From Ruegeria lacuscaerulensis (GTDB lineage: Bacteria; Pseudomonadota; Alphaproteobacteria; Rhodobacterales; Rhodobacteraceae), in contig NZ_WQDY01000003.1 in assembly GCF_013033355.1 (NCBI RefSeq), positions 372,001 to 436,000 of the forward strand: a stretch of 64,000 nt of DNA. The letters run 5' to 3'. The notes under the pieces are model-generated. The model was not told where the DNA came from. It made no database searches and worked only from the letters and a program-made list of their open reading frames with translations. The position numbers were made by a program, and so were the translations under genes. Of this stretch, positions 44,905 through 54,973 are shown one piece after another (positions within the stretch are counted from its first letter, which is position 1; every line of letters begins with the position of its first letter).

Positions 44905-46281
44905 ATGAAGGTCATCATTTGCGGCGCTGGCCAAGTAGGCTGGCAGATTGCACGGCATCTGTCGGGCGAATTGAACGACGTGACGGTAGTGGACAATAAC
45001 CCTGATCTTGTCCGCAGGGCTACTGAAACGTTGGACGTTCAGGGCATTGCCGGCTTTGCCAGCTACCCGGATGTCTTGGAGCGGGCAGGTGCGCGCGATG
45101 CCGAGATGATCATTGCGGCAACGCATTCGGACGAGGTGAACATGGTCACCTGTCAGATGGCGCATTCCGTTTTTTCAATTCAGCGCAAGATCGCGCGTTT
45201 GCGGTCAAAATCCTACCTGCAAGCTATTCACTCAGATCTCTACCGTCGGGATCACCTGCCTATAGACGTCGTAATCAGTCCCGAGCGCGAGGTGGCCGCT
45301 GCCGCCATGCGCCGCCTTTCGGCGCCTTCGGCATTCGATACCGAGATGTTCATGGATGAGAAGGCACAGCTTTTGGGCATCCGTATCGATGAGGATTGCC
45401 CGATCGTGAACACGCCCCTGAGGCAGCTGACGGATCTGTTTTCGACCCTCAGTTCCATCGTTGTCGGGGTGCGGCGCGAGGGTACGTTGTTTGCGCCGGA
45501 ATCCGAAGATCAGCTGTTCGTTGGTGACGAATGCTATGTCTTTGCCAATGTCAAAGACGTGGACCGCACGATGGAGGTTTTCGGCAAAGCGCAAAGGAAA
45601 CAGGATCGCGTGGTGATCGTTGGAGGCGGCAATGTCGGGCTGGAAGTCGCGCGCACATTGGAAGAACGCGAAAGTCGTGTCCGCGCCAAGATTATCGAGC
45701 GGGACCGCAGTTGTGCAGAACAAGCCGCCGAAGCATTGGAACGGACAATTGTTCTGAACGGCGATGGTCTGGACGCTGCACTGCTGCGTGAGGCCGGGAT
45801 CGAACGGGCGGACGCCATGCTGGCCGTGACGGATGACGACCGCGCCAACATGTTGGCTGCCGTGCGAGCCAAAGCTGAAGGATGCGCATTGGCGATTGCT
45901 TTGATCAACGACCCCAGCATGGTCGCGCTGATGGGGCCGCTTGGCATTGATGCATATATCAACCCGCGCGCGACAACGGTCAGTTCGATCCTGCGCCATA
46001 TCCGGCACGGACGGGTGCGGCAGGTCTATTCGATTGGGGACGCCGAGGCCGAGGTGATCGAGGCCGAAGTCCTCTCGACCTCTCCAATGGCCGGGCAAAG
46101 GCTGCGCGACATTGACTTCCCCGAAGGTGTTCTGGTGGGTGCGGTCCGCAAGGGCGATGAGTTGGTGCGTCCCTCGGGCAGTCTGCGGATCGAGGAAAAA
46201 GACGTGGTCGCGATCTTTGCGATGGCCAAGGATGTGCCAGAGGTCGAGCGCTTGATGCAGGTTTCGATTGATTTCTTCTGA
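44905..46281 (+). CDS. trkA: Trk potassium transporter peripheral subunit TrkA
   Basis: A 458-residue NAD-binding regulatory protein with two RCK modules. The first Rossmann motif is IICGAGQVGWQIA (about 4-16), the second VIVGGGNVGLEVA (about 233-245), each followed by TrkA-C type domains. It gates the TrkH channel. The stop and the trkH start share one base (TGATG). Confidence 0.95.
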   Translation: MKVIICGAGQVGWQIARHLSGELNDVTVVDNNPDLVRRATETLDVQGIAGFASYPDVLERAGARDAEMIIAATHSDEVNMVTCQMAHSVFSIQRKIARLRSKSYLQAIHSDLYRRDHLPIDVVISPEREVAAAAMRRLSAPSAFDTEMFMDEKAQLLGIRIDEDCPIVNTPLRQLTDLFSTLSSIVVGVRREGTLFAPESEDQLFVGDECYVFANVKDVDRTMEVFGKAQRKQDRVVIVGGGNVGLEVARTLEERESRVRAKIIERDRSCAEQAAEALERTIVLNGDGLDAALLREAGIERADAMLAVTDDDRANMLAAVRAKAEGCALAIALINDPSMVALMGPLGIDAYINPRATTVSSILRHIRHGRVRQVYSIGDAEAEVIEAEVLSTSPMAGQRLRDIDFPEGVLVGAVRKGDELVRPSGSLRIEEKDVVAIFAMAKDVPEVERLMQVSIDFF

Positions 46282-47819
46282 TGGCGCGGGTTGTTGCACA
46301 TCAGATCGGACTGGTGCGGCGCTTGCCGTTGTTCTTGCTGATCTGGGGCATCGCCGCAGTGTCGATGTGGATACCTGCGGCTTATGCGCTGGCTTTGAAT
46401 GATCACGATACCTCGCGGTCGTTCTTCTACTCTGGATTACTGGGTTTGTTCGTGGTGGCCACGATTGCGTTGGCCTCATCCAATCGTATTCCTCGCCGGG
46501 GAACTCTTGGGCAATTGGCCGTGCTTCTTGGCTGTTTTACCGTTCTACCGTTGTTTTTGGCGATTCCTTTGCATGATGCGCTTGGAAACACCACTTTTCT
46601 GAACGCTTATTTCGACATGGTCAGCGCCTTGACTACCACGGGCGCGGATATCTTCCCTGACCCTGAACGGTTGAGCGCCCCTCTGCATCTGTGGCGGGCC
46701 CAAGTAGGCTGGATGGGCGGGTTGCTGATGTGGATTTCGGCGGCGGCCATTCTTGCGCCGTTGTCGCTGGGCGGGTTCGAGGTAACGGCACGTGGTCAGC
46801 CGGGACGTCCTGTGACAGGAGTGGCGCAAAGTGAACGTGTTGATCCGCGTGGCCGTCTCATCCGCGTGACCCGGACTCTGACCCCGGTTTATGCCGGGTT
46901 AACGCTGGTGATCTGCTTGTTGCTGCTGATAACCGGCGAAACCGGCCTGACCGCGATCTGTCATGCGATGTCCACGATGGCGACGTCGGGTATCTCTCCG
47001 GTCGGGGGATTGGAAGGAGCGCAGGCTGGGATCACTGGTGAGGCGATCATCTTTCTGTTCCTTTTCTTCGCGTTGTCGCGTCTGACGTTTTCCACCGATA
47101 CGGCAACAACCGGGTATTCGCGGTTGGACAAAGACCCCGAGTTCCGGATCGGCCTTATGATCGTTGTCGCTGTCGCCGCACTGTTGTTCACCCGCGTTTG
47201 GGCCGGAGTGAATGAAATCGGCAACCAACTGACGCCGGTTCAAGCGCTCAGTGTAATCTGGGGTATGGTTTTCACAGTATTGTCCTTTTTGACCACCGCT
47301 GGGTTCGAAAGTGCAAACTGGAACGATGCGCAACAGTTGTCGGGGTTGGGGACTCCGGGCCTTGTTCTGTTGGGAATCGCGTTGATTGGTGGTGGTGTCG
47401 CGACCACAGCCGGAGGGGTCAAACTGCTGCGTGTGTTTGCTCTTTACCTGAACGGTGCGCGCGAGATCGACAGGCTGATCTACCCGTCTTCTGTTAGCGG
47501 GGTCGGGGGCGGAAATAAGCGCATCCAAAGCGACGGCGCCTTTATTGCGTGGATCTTTCTGATGATGTTCGCGTTGACGGCTGCATTGTTCAACATGTTG
47601 TTGGCAGCAATGGGCGCGGGGTTCGAACAGGCGATGGTTTTGACAGTTGCCGCCCTCAGCACCACGGGCCCTCTGATCGAATTGGCGACTGACGTGCCCA
47701 TCAGACTGGTCGATCTATCGGGGGGCGCAAAGCTGACAATGTGCGCGGCCATGGTGATTGGACGGCTTGAGACGCTGGCAATTATCGCCTTGATCACACC
47801 GTCCTTGTGGCGGGACTGA
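46281..47819 (+). CDS. trkH: Trk potassium transporter membrane subunit TrkH
   Basis: A 512-residue polytopic K+ permease with SKT-type four-fold repeats; pore-like segments appear around SALTTTGADIFP, STMATSGISPVGG, TTAGFESANW and ALSTTGPLIEL. Starts on the last base of the trkA stop. In Rhodobacterales it normally leads into hfq, as here. Confidence 0.95.
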   Translation: MARVVAHQIGLVRRLPLFLLIWGIAAVSMWIPAAYALALNDHDTSRSFFYSGLLGLFVVATIALASSNRIPRRGTLGQLAVLLGCFTVLPLFLAIPLHDALGNTTFLNAYFDMVSALTTTGADIFPDPERLSAPLHLWRAQVGWMGGLLMWISAAAILAPLSLGGFEVTARGQPGRPVTGVAQSERVDPRGRLIRVTRTLTPVYAGLTLVICLLLLITGETGLTAICHAMSTMATSGISPVGGLEGAQAGITGEAIIFLFLFFALSRLTFSTDTATTGYSRLDKDPEFRIGLMIVVAVAALLFTRVWAGVNEIGNQLTPVQALSVIWGMVFTVLSFLTTAGFESANWNDAQQLSGLGTPGLVLLGIALIGGGVATTAGGVKLLRVFALYLNGAREIDRLIYPSSVSGVGGGNKRIQSDGAFIAWIFLMMFALTAALFNMLLAAMGAGFEQAMVLTVAALSTTGPLIELATDVPIRLVDLSGGAKLTMCAAMVIGRLETLAIIALITPSLWRD

Positions 47820-47945
47820 GAATCAACACTCGTGTTAATGATTGATTTTTCATCTGGAAACTCGGTTAACGACACTCCATACTCTGCCAGAGGGAGCGCG
47901 TTGGTCCGCAGCGCGTAGCAAGAACAATGGCGAGTTTATAAAAAT

Positions 47946-48185
47946 ATGGCTTCGGACAGACAGAATCTGCAGGACGCGTTCCTGAACAATGTACGTAAGG
48001 CAAAGGTCCCGGTCACAATTTTCCTGATCAACGGTGTGAAATTGCAAGGTGTGATCACGTGGTTTGATAACTTTTGCGTGTTGTTGCGCCGCGACGGACA
48101 GTCGCAGCTGGTTTATAAGCATGCGATCTCGACCATCATGCCATCACAGCCGATCAACCTGTATGAGGGCGAAGACGCCTCTTGA
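47946..48185 (+). CDS. hfq: RNA chaperone Hfq
   Basis: A 79-residue Sm-like protein with Sm1 ([30 protein letters not shown]) and Sm2 with the poly(U)-site motif YKHAIST. Hfq pairs small RNAs with messages. The ribosome binding site is poor (GAGTTTATAAAAAT before the ATG). It overlaps hflX in TGATG. Confidence 0.97.
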   Translation: MASDRQNLQDAFLNNVRKAKVPVTIFLINGVKLQGVITWFDNFCVLLRRDGQSQLVYKHAISTIMPSQPINLYEGEDAS

Positions 48186-49456
48186 TGGAACATGACAGGA
48201 CGCGCACCCGCGCTTGGGTGCTGCATCCGGAAATCAAGTCAGATGAACAGCGCCGTGTCCCCGAACCGGCGCTGGCAGAAGCGGTTGCTTTGGCCGCTGC
48301 TTTGCCCGACCTTGACGTGGTCGGGTCAGAAATTGTGCGCTTGCCGCGGGCGCAGGCCGGTTTGTTGTTCGGCAGTGGCAAGATTGAAGAACTGGCCGAG
48401 CGGCTGCACGACAACAAAATCGAACTGGTGCTGATCGACGGTCCGGTGACGCCTGTCCAGCAGCGCAACCTTGAAAAGGCGTGGAAAGTCAAAATCCTCG
48501 ACCGGACGGGGCTGATCCTCGAGATTTTTAGCGACCGCGCCCGGACACGTGAAGGTGTTCTACAGGTCGAGATGGCCGCACTCAGCTATCAACGGACACG
48601 ATTGGTACGCGCCTGGACCCACCTTGAACGACAGCGCGGCGGATTGGGTTTTGTCGGCGGCCCCGGCGAGACGCAGATCGAAGCCGACCGGCGCGCCATT
48701 GACGAACAACTTGTTCGCTTGCGGCGGCAATTGCAGAAAGTTGTCAAGACACGCACCCTGCATCGTGCAGCCCGTGCCAAGGTGCCGTATCCGATTGTGG
48801 CGCTGGTGGGTTATACAAACGCGGGCAAGTCCACTTTGTTCAACCGTCTGACCGGTGCCGAAGTTATGGCCAAGGACATGCTGTTTGCCACGCTTGATCC
48901 AACTATGCGCCGGGTCGAACTGCCTGATGGTCCCGAGGTCATCCTGTCGGATACGGTGGGCTTTATCTCGAACCTGCCGACCGAGCTGGTGGCTGCCTTT
49001 CGCGCCACGTTAGAGGAAGTTCTGGGTGCCGATATCGTCGTCCATGTCCGCGACATCAGCCATGAAGAGACTGAAGCACAGGCGCAGGATGTCGAAACCA
49101 TCCTGACCTCTCTTGGGGTCGAGGATAACCGCCCGCGTCTGGAAGTTTGGAACAAGATCGATCTGTTGAACCCCGAAGAACGCGAAGCGGCTGTTGCCCG
49201 TGCGGATCGTGACCCTGAGGTTTACGCGATTTCGGCGGTCACAGGAGAAGGGGTTGACCCGCTTTTGGCCGACATCGCAACCAAGCTTCAAGGCGTTCGA
49301 CACGAAACGACGCTGTTGCTGGGCTATGCAGAGGGTGACAAGCGGGCATGGTTGTTCCGTCAGGACGTGGTTCGGGCCGAAAAACAGACCGAGGATGGTT
49401 TCGAACTGACCGTTCTATGGACGGACAAGCAAGCCGCGCAATTCGCAGCGCTTTAG
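48185..49456 (+). CDS. hflX: Ribosome-associated GTPase HflX
   Basis: A 423-residue GTPase starting at 48185 inside the hfq stop. The N-terminal HflX domain includes AGLLFGSGKIEELAERL and the conserved GGPGETQIEADRR linker; G1 is GYTNAGKSTLF, G3 DTVGF, G4 NKID. It rescues stalled ribosomes in heat stress. The order hfq-hflX is widely conserved. Confidence 0.95.
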   Translation: MEHDRTRTRAWVLHPEIKSDEQRRVPEPALAEAVALAAALPDLDVVGSEIVRLPRAQAGLLFGSGKIEELAERLHDNKIELVLIDGPVTPVQQRNLEKAWKVKILDRTGLILEIFSDRARTREGVLQVEMAALSYQRTRLVRAWTHLERQRGGLGFVGGPGETQIEADRRAIDEQLVRLRRQLQKVVKTRTLHRAARAKVPYPIVALVGYTNAGKSTLFNRLTGAEVMAKDMLFATLDPTMRRVELPDGPEVILSDTVGFISNLPTELVAAFRATLEEVLGADIVVHVRDISHEETEAQAQDVETILTSLGVEDNRPRLEVWNKIDLLNPEEREAAVARADRDPEVYAISAVTGEGVDPLLADIATKLQGVRHETTLLLGYAEGDKRAWLFRQDVVRAEKQTEDGFELTVLWTDKQAAQFAAL

Positions 49457-49459
49457 GCG

Positions 49460-49855
49460 TTATTTCCCGTCGATCTGGCGTTGATAATCGTCGGCGTCAA
49501 ACCATCCCAGCGAAGTTTTCACCTTGTGGTCCTCGGTCAATTCCCACTCTTCCCAGCCGCGGGTGATGACATGGTTGCCGGTTTGCGCGTGATGACCCTC
49601 CAATGTCCAAACAAAGATGGCGTGACTACCTGCCCATCGCATCATGTCGCAGCGCACCTCGAGGTCAGGAAAGTCTGCGTAGAACCCGCGCGCCATTTCA
49701 GCAACTGCGGCCCGTCCGACAATCGGCTCTCCTCGGTTTATCGTGATTTGCCCGTCAGGAGCGTAAAACCGCGCCACTTCGTCAGGGTTGCCGGAACTCC
49801 AGGCAATCGCATAATCGCGCGCGAGATTGTTCAACCTATCCCGAATGCTGGCCAT
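49460..49855 (-). CDS. NTF2/SnoaL-like domain protein
   Basis: A 131-residue protein (MASIRDRLNNLARDYAIAWSSGNPDEVARFYAPDGQITINRGEPIVGRAAVAEMARG...) with the cone-fold pattern of SnoaL-like proteins. The ATG at 49855 has GGGGG upstream, so it was preferred over an upstream TTG. Convergent with hflX, with a three-base gap. Function unknown. Confidence 0.8.
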   Translation of the reverse strand: MASIRDRLNNLARDYAIAWSSGNPDEVARFYAPDGQITINRGEPIVGRAAVAEMARGFYADFPDLEVRCDMMRWAGSHAIFVWTLEGHHAQTGNHVITRGWEEWELTEDHKVKTSLGWFDADDYQRQIDGK

Positions 49856-49964
49856 AAATACCCCCAAACCAAATGTCTTTGCCTAAGGGGAGGGTACGGC
49901 AAAACCACCGCTTTCGTCCACGTAAGCTGAAAAAAAGGGGCAAGGTCTTGCCGAACAGGGGAAA

Positions 49965-52427
49965 TTAGCGCGGGATCAGGTTGGTAACGCCGACCGCAGC
50001 CGCGCGGGCGAGATCAAGGTCCAGCGACATCGGAATATACTCTCCGCGGCGCCACAGTAGGGCTTGGTCATCATAATAGCGGGATAGAAAATGACCCGAC
50101 TGACCGGTTGCCGTTATAAAGACCGAACTGTCGGGGTCGGCAAAATCATAGACGCCCCGATATCCTGCACCATGAACGTTCTGGAACGGGTCCGGCCCTT
50201 CGCCTGAGGTGCGCCCGCGTAGCAAAGTATTGTCTCCGCCGCTGGTGGATTGGCGGATATTGACAAAGAACCGCAGAACCGGGACCGAGCCCAGAACCGG
50301 GTGATCATGGGTCGCCTGATGAGCATCGCCCCAGCGTAAGGATTGCAGCGCGCCGCCGTATTTCTCGGTGATCCAGATCAGCGCATCATCCAGTGCAAGG
50401 CGGGCCATATTACTACATGTTTCCGTTGGTGCGCTTTGCCGAACGTCGCACCAGACCGCCGCGCCATCAATGTTCCGATAGACGCGTTCGATGAACAGCG
50501 GCTCGACATGTTTAAACTCTGCCGCAATCGGCCCCAATTCGTCCGAGATCAAACGGATCTGAAGCGCCCGCAGCCACGCCGCATAGATCAAAGGTTCAGG
50601 CAGATGTTCGTTCATCTCGCCATTCCACTCGGCCAGCAAATTAAGTGCAATCTGACGTTGCCGTTCTGGTGTACCTTCGGGGGCCGAAGCTCCAGTGAAC
50701 CACAAATCTGCCCCGATCAGCGGCAACAGGGACCGAGCAGTGAAGCTTACGGTGTCCAGCTGTGCCTCGATAAAGCTGTCGCGCGTATGGACCTCGCGCG
50801 ATTGCATCAGCCTTTCCCATCTGTGAATGCGTTGGGTATCGCCCCATTCATACGACACATGTCTCGGAAATGGGCGGTTGATGACCTTGTTGTTGGTATT
50901 ACCTAGGATACCGCCTGCAGGGGCCACGAATTCGGGGTTATCGCCATAGGGCAGACGTCCCTGCCAGCGGTTCTCGTTCAGCCAACCCGGTGTCGGAATG
51001 CGTCCCCGGCTTTGGTTTCGCAGGTCGCGGCGGGGCATCGCACCGATCAGTTTCATACCAATGGTATCCGTATCGACCAGCGAAAGGTTCTGGGACGGAG
51101 CAATGAAAAGCTCGGCCGTGTCAATCGCCTGTCGCACTGTGTCCGCATTCATCAGCGCCATTGAAGCAGACATCGAGGTGTCCTGCGCGCTGAGCGCAGT
51201 CCACGACAACGACGTTACATGCCCCGGAGGCGTGATGGCTCCCAAGTCAAAGTCACTGCCGGGCAGGACAGGTCCGTTCTCTGTCCAGCGCAAAGTCAGT
51301 GTAATGGGCGCTTCGTCCTTTATTTCTATGATCGATGGACGGCTGCGGAACTGTTTGAAACCGTCGGGCGTCAGGTATTCTTCGGGGTTGTCGGGGTTGA
51401 GCTGTTCGATATGTATGTCCTGGTCGTCCAGATAGGACGATGTCAGCCCCCATCCCAGACGATCGCTGCGCCCGGTCATGATTGCAGGAACGCCGGGAAT
51501 ACTTGCCCCGATCACGCCACCCTTGGCCAGCTGCAGACGGGCCAGATACCAAATGCCTGGCGCTGTAAAGCCCAGATGCGGGTCATTGGCCAGCAAGGTG
51601 CCCCCGATGGCCGAACGTGAAGGTGCGGCGCTCCAGGCGTTGGAGGCTCCGGCCAGTCCGCGCTTGGGAAATGGGGATAACGGGGTATCGGGCTTTGGGG
51701 TGCCCGCCGCGTAGCGGGGAACGCCGGGAAACAAAGCTGCGTATTCGGGTAGGGCTGCGATCCCCGACCCCGGAACATCGGGTAAAATATCAGCCAGTCT
51801 TTCGGCATCGTTCAGCATCAGCGATGTGCGCGCCCGCAGCACCTCATCCTCAAGATGTCCAGATAGTTGCAATGCCATCAGCTTGATGACCGCTAGGCTG
51901 TCGCCGGGTTGCCAAGGAGAGACCGGCGCGTTGAACAGGAACATCTCGGGTGCGCCGCGACCCAACGCGCTTTCGTTGATCTCGGCCAGACGTGCGTTTA
52001 CCCCCGAGGCATACGCCCGCAGGGCTGCTTTGGTATAGTCGTCCTGAACCGTGACCGAACGATGGGCCAGCCCGTATAGGTCCAGTCTGCGCAACAGTTT
52101 GTCGATGTGAACGGTGCGCGCGCCAAAAACCTCGGATAAACGTCCCTGTGCGGTTCTGCGCAGCACGGTCATCTGCCAAAGCCGGTCCTGAGCATGCGCA
52201 TAGCCCAGCCCAAAGTACACATCCGGGTCAGTCGTACCCAATATATGAGGAACATTTGCGGTGTCGCGGACGATCTCGACCGGGGCTGTCAGGCCCTGAA
52301 CTTCGACCGTCTGATCATATTCCGGCAAGGATTGACTGGCCAAAAAATACACCAGCAGGACAGCGGCCAAAGTTAACAGAACGAGGCCCGATGCGATACG
52401 CACCAGCCAGCGAAATACTATAGCCAT
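49965..52427 (-). CDS. Penicillin-acylase family Ntn hydrolase
   Basis: A 820-residue enzyme with an N-terminal membrane helix or uncleaved signal (about 5-30), then the alpha region, a spacer and the beta chain beginning at the nucleophile Ser262 (GASNAWSA), the self-cleavage site of penicillin-acylase-type Ntn hydrolases. It would be exported and cleave an amide; relatives act on acyl-homoserine lactones or beta-lactam side chains. The true substrate is unknown. The ATG at 52427 was chosen over an upstream TTG. Confidence 0.85.
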   Translation of the reverse strand: MAIVFRWLVRIASGLVLLTLAAVLLVYFLASQSLPEYDQTVEVQGLTAPVEIVRDTANVPHILGTTDPDVYFGLGYAHAQDRLWQMTVLRRTAQGRLSEVFGARTVHIDKLLRRLDLYGLAHRSVTVQDDYTKAALRAYASGVNARLAEINESALGRGAPEMFLFNAPVSPWQPGDSLAVIKLMALQLSGHLEDEVLRARTSLMLNDAERLADILPDVPGSGIAALPEYAALFPGVPRYAAGTPKPDTPLSPFPKRGLAGASNAWSAAPSRSAIGGTLLANDPHLGFTAPGIWYLARLQLAKGGVIGASIPGVPAIMTGRSDRLGWGLTSSYLDDQDIHIEQLNPDNPEEYLTPDGFKQFRSRPSIIEIKDEAPITLTLRWTENGPVLPGSDFDLGAITPPGHVTSLSWTALSAQDTSMSASMALMNADTVRQAIDTAELFIAPSQNLSLVDTDTIGMKLIGAMPRRDLRNQSRGRIPTPGWLNENRWQGRLPYGDNPEFVAPAGGILGNTNNKVINRPFPRHVSYEWGDTQRIHRWERLMQSREVHTRDSFIEAQLDTVSFTARSLLPLIGADLWFTGASAPEGTPERQRQIALNLLAEWNGEMNEHLPEPLIYAAWLRALQIRLISDELGPIAAEFKHVEPLFIERVYRNIDGAAVWCDVRQSAPTETCSNMARLALDDALIWITEKYGGALQSLRWGDAHQATHDHPVLGSVPVLRFFVNIRQSTSGGDNTLLRGRTSGEGPDPFQNVHGAGYRGVYDFADPDSSVFITATGQSGHFLSRYYDDQALLWRRGEYIPMSLDLDLARAAAVGVTNLIPR

Positions 52428-52530
52428 CTGCGGTCCAATTTCCTGTTCATCCGTCGAATGGCGCAAGAGTAAAGGAACCCATCGCGAACCGAAAGAGCAG
52501 CGCGGGCAGTTTGTTCCACCGCGCCGTTAC

Positions 52531-52569
52531 GAAAAGCAAACCCCGCCACTGACCGGGGTCAGGGCGGGG
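52531..52569 (-). terminator. Terminator of the SYLF lipoprotein gene
   Basis: On the minus strand a CCCCGCC/GGCGGGG stem encloses a TGACC/GGTCA stem, then TTTGCTTTT. A second AACCGG/CCGGTT hairpin sits between it and the stop. Confidence 0.75.
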
Positions 52570-52596
52570 CGAAACCGGGGGTCTCCGGTTCGGGTC

Positions 52597-53169
52597 TTAA
52601 GGAATGACCCGTGTGTATTTGGTGCCTTCTACGGTGGCGCCAATCTGCAGGCCGGCTTGGCCAAATACAGCAGCTAACACCGGCGAGCGCAGTGTCGTTG
52701 TGTCGGTCGACAGGCTATCGCCCTGATCGCTGACCACATAGCCGATATCGGCCCCAGCGGTCCAACCGCTGGAACGGCGGAAATCGTTTAGCGCGTCTTG
52801 CGTCATGAAGAACAGGACATGTGCATATTGCTGCGCCCCGATCTGCAGCCCGGCGGTGCCTTTGACCGCCGAGTAATAATCGACAGTGGCGCCGTTGATA
52901 CGCAGTGCGCCGCGGCCATATCCGCCACCAAATACAAATCCGGCTTCGGTGATCAAAGGCATGACCAGCATGCCGTTGGCCTTTTCGGCGATCTCGACCG
53001 TGTTGGGGTAGCGCGCGTACATTTCGGTCAAAGTCGCATCGACACGCGCATCAATCGTGGCTGCGTTCGAATTGCCGACACCGTTGCCGCAAGCGGCAGT
53101 CAGGGTCAGGCCGGCCATGCCAATGGCAAAGCCACGACGGCTTAGTCGGGGGGAGTTGGAACTGCTCAT
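52597..53169 (-). CDS. SYLF (YSC84-type) lipid-binding lipoprotein with Tat signal
   Basis: A 190-residue protein. The N-terminus carries a twin-arginine motif (SRRGFAIG, R11 R12), a hydrophobic segment and a lipobox ending at C27 (LTAAC), so it looks like a Tat-exported lipoprotein. Mature residues include GMLVMPLITEAGFVFGGGYGRGALR and YSAVKGTAGLQIG, the SYLF domain linked to lipid binding in other organisms. tatABC is encoded in this same window. Terminated by the hairpin above. Confidence 0.85.
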   Translation of the reverse strand: MSSSNSPRLSRRGFAIGMAGLTLTAACGNGVGNSNAATIDARVDATLTEMYARYPNTVEIAEKANGMLVMPLITEAGFVFGGGYGRGALRINGATVDYYSAVKGTAGLQIGAQQYAHVLFFMTQDALNDFRRSSGWTAGADIGYVVSDQGDSLSTDTTTLRSPVLAAVFGQAGLQIGATVEGTKYTRVIP

Positions 53170-53305
53170 GTTTTTTCTCTGTATAACTGCCTGAATTGTC
53201 GGGTGTTCCCGATCTTATCTGCAAGGATACGCTGATTGATTCTGTGTGTCACGGGAAAGCTGGCCCCGTACTGATCACAATCGGCGAAAATTCGCGACAA
53301 TATGT

Positions 53306-54307
53306 CTATTGCCCTTGCAACAGCTTGGCGACCGCCGGTGCGAAATAAGTCAGGATGCCGTCACACCCCGCGCGTTTGAATGCAAGCAGGCTTTCCAGCA
53401 TCACTTTTTCCCCGTCGATCCAACCGTTCTGCGCCGCGGCCTGAACCATCGCGTATTCACCCGAGACCTGATAGGCATAGGTCGGTGCCCCGAAGGTGTC
53501 TTTTACTCGGCGGCAGATGTCCAGATAGGGCATCCCGGGTTTGATCATCACCATATCCGCGCCTTCGGTCAGGTCGCGTTCAATCAACCGCAGGGCCTCG
53601 TCCGAGTTCGCCGGGTCCATCTGGTAGGTCTTCTTGTCCCCGGTCAGCGCGCCTGAGGCACCCACCGCATCGCGGAACGGACCATAAAAGGCGCTGGCGT
53701 ATTTGGCAGCATAGCTCAGGATCATCACATTATGGTGCCCCGCCGATTCCAAGGACTGACGCATCGCTCCGATCCGACCATCCATCATGTCCGAAGGGCC
53801 GATGATGTCTGCTCCGGATTCGGCCTGCGCGAGTGTCATTTTGACCAATGCCTCGACGGTCTGGTCATTCACAATCTCGCCATCTACGACATAGCCGTCA
53901 TGGCCATTGATGTTGTAGGGGTCCAGCGCCACGTCGGTCATCACTGCGATATCAGGCGCCGCTGCCTTGATGGCCCGTATTGCCCGGTTGGACAGATTGT
54001 CAGGGTTCCAGGCTTCGGCACAGTCCTCGGTTTTCAGGCCGGGATCGGTGTAAGGAAAGATGCAGATTGCCGGGATTCCAAGCGCCTGCGCCTCAACAGC
54101 GGCCTTTGCGATCAAATCGACCGAGCGGCGGACGACGCCGGGCATCGATGGCACGTGCTCTTCCACACCCTCTCCATCCCGGACAAAGACCGGCCAGATC
54201 AGATCATCCGTGGTCAGAGTATTCTCGCGCACCAACCCGCGTATAGCTGGCGATTGACGGGCCCTGCGAAAGCGGGTCTGGGGATAGGGGGCGATGGTGG
54301 GTTTCAT
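53306..54307 (-). CDS. hemB: Delta-aminolevulinic acid dehydratase (porphobilinogen synthase)
   Basis: A 333-residue enzyme joining two ALA to porphobilinogen in haem synthesis. Active-site lysines are in SYAAKYASAFYGPFRDA and VMIKPGMPYLD. The metal-site region reads TDVALDPYNINGHDG, i.e. Ala/Asp in place of the zinc cysteines. R. capsulatus hemB product is reported to need no catalytic metal; this one has the same type of site. ATG at 54307 follows GGAG. Confidence 0.95.
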   Translation of the reverse strand: MKPTIAPYPQTRFRRARQSPAIRGLVRENTLTTDDLIWPVFVRDGEGVEEHVPSMPGVVRRSVDLIAKAAVEAQALGIPAICIFPYTDPGLKTEDCAEAWNPDNLSNRAIRAIKAAAPDIAVMTDVALDPYNINGHDGYVVDGEIVNDQTVEALVKMTLAQAESGADIIGPSDMMDGRIGAMRQSLESAGHHNVMILSYAAKYASAFYGPFRDAVGASGALTGDKKTYQMDPANSDEALRLIERDLTEGADMVMIKPGMPYLDICRRVKDTFGAPTYAYQVSGEYAMVQAAAQNGWIDGEKVMLESLLAFKRAGCDGILTYFAPAVAKLLQGQ

Positions 54308-54427
54308 GTCGCACTCTCCTTGAATATTCCCGCATTGGGTGGCATGAATTCCGCGTAGTCTCAAGGGTAACGATGGACGCGCCGGTGCGAAGAGGGTCCC
54401 TGGTGACAGTGAACAAGGGGCCGATGC

Positions 54428-54952
54428 GTGAACTTATACTCTTCGATCTTTGAAGTCATTGACATGCGCAGCTTTTCCAATCTGTGGTATTGGATCGTGC
54501 TGGCGGTGCTTTGGTCTTCAGCTAGCCACTGGGCGATGGGGGTTCCGTTTGATCTCGTTTCGCGCGCCCGTCGCAACGGAGGTCAGGCCGAGCAGGATCT
54601 GTTGGATATCGTTCGGATTAACGTTAATCGGCTGATTTACATCGTCGAGGTTTCGGGACTGGTTATTCTGGCGTTTGGCTGTTTCTTTTTCACAGGTCTG
54701 GCTACGCTTGGCTTTTATTACGGGATTGAACTTGCACAGGCGGTATTCTTGTTGTTGTTTCCGGTCGGTTTGGTCATGCTGATCAACATCTCGGCGGCTC
54801 GTAAGTTGCAACGAACCGAGGTTGGCCTTGAACCGGTTGCCAAAATACTGACCAGATGCAGGATTTATACGCAGATTGTCGGAATGATTTCGATCTTGAT
54901 CACCTCGCTCTGGGGTATGTATCAGAACTTTTCCTTCGGCGTTCTGGGATAG
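54428..54952 (+). CDS. Conserved four-helix membrane protein
   Basis: A 174-residue protein from GTG at 54428. It opens MNLYSSIFEVIDMRSFSNLWYW, with hydrophobic segments near 20-38, 72-93, 96-118 and 146-167. No transporter motif is seen. A conserved-looking SHWAMGVPFDLVSRARR follows the first helix. It starts 21 bases before mfd and may be co-transcribed. Function unknown. Confidence 0.7.
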   Translation: MNLYSSIFEVIDMRSFSNLWYWIVLAVLWSSASHWAMGVPFDLVSRARRNGGQAEQDLLDIVRINVNRLIYIVEVSGLVILAFGCFFFTGLATLGFYYGIELAQAVFLLLFPVGLVMLINISAARKLQRTEVGLEPVAKILTRCRIYTQIVGMISILITSLWGMYQNFSFGVLG

Positions 54953-54973
54953 AGAATTCGGAAAGGTTAGGCG

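Noticed and set aside
45232-46479. A long open frame antisense to trkA (415 codons)
   Set aside because: It mirrors the codon pattern of trkA on the other strand and has no domain or ribosome site; long antisense frames are common in GC-rich DNA.
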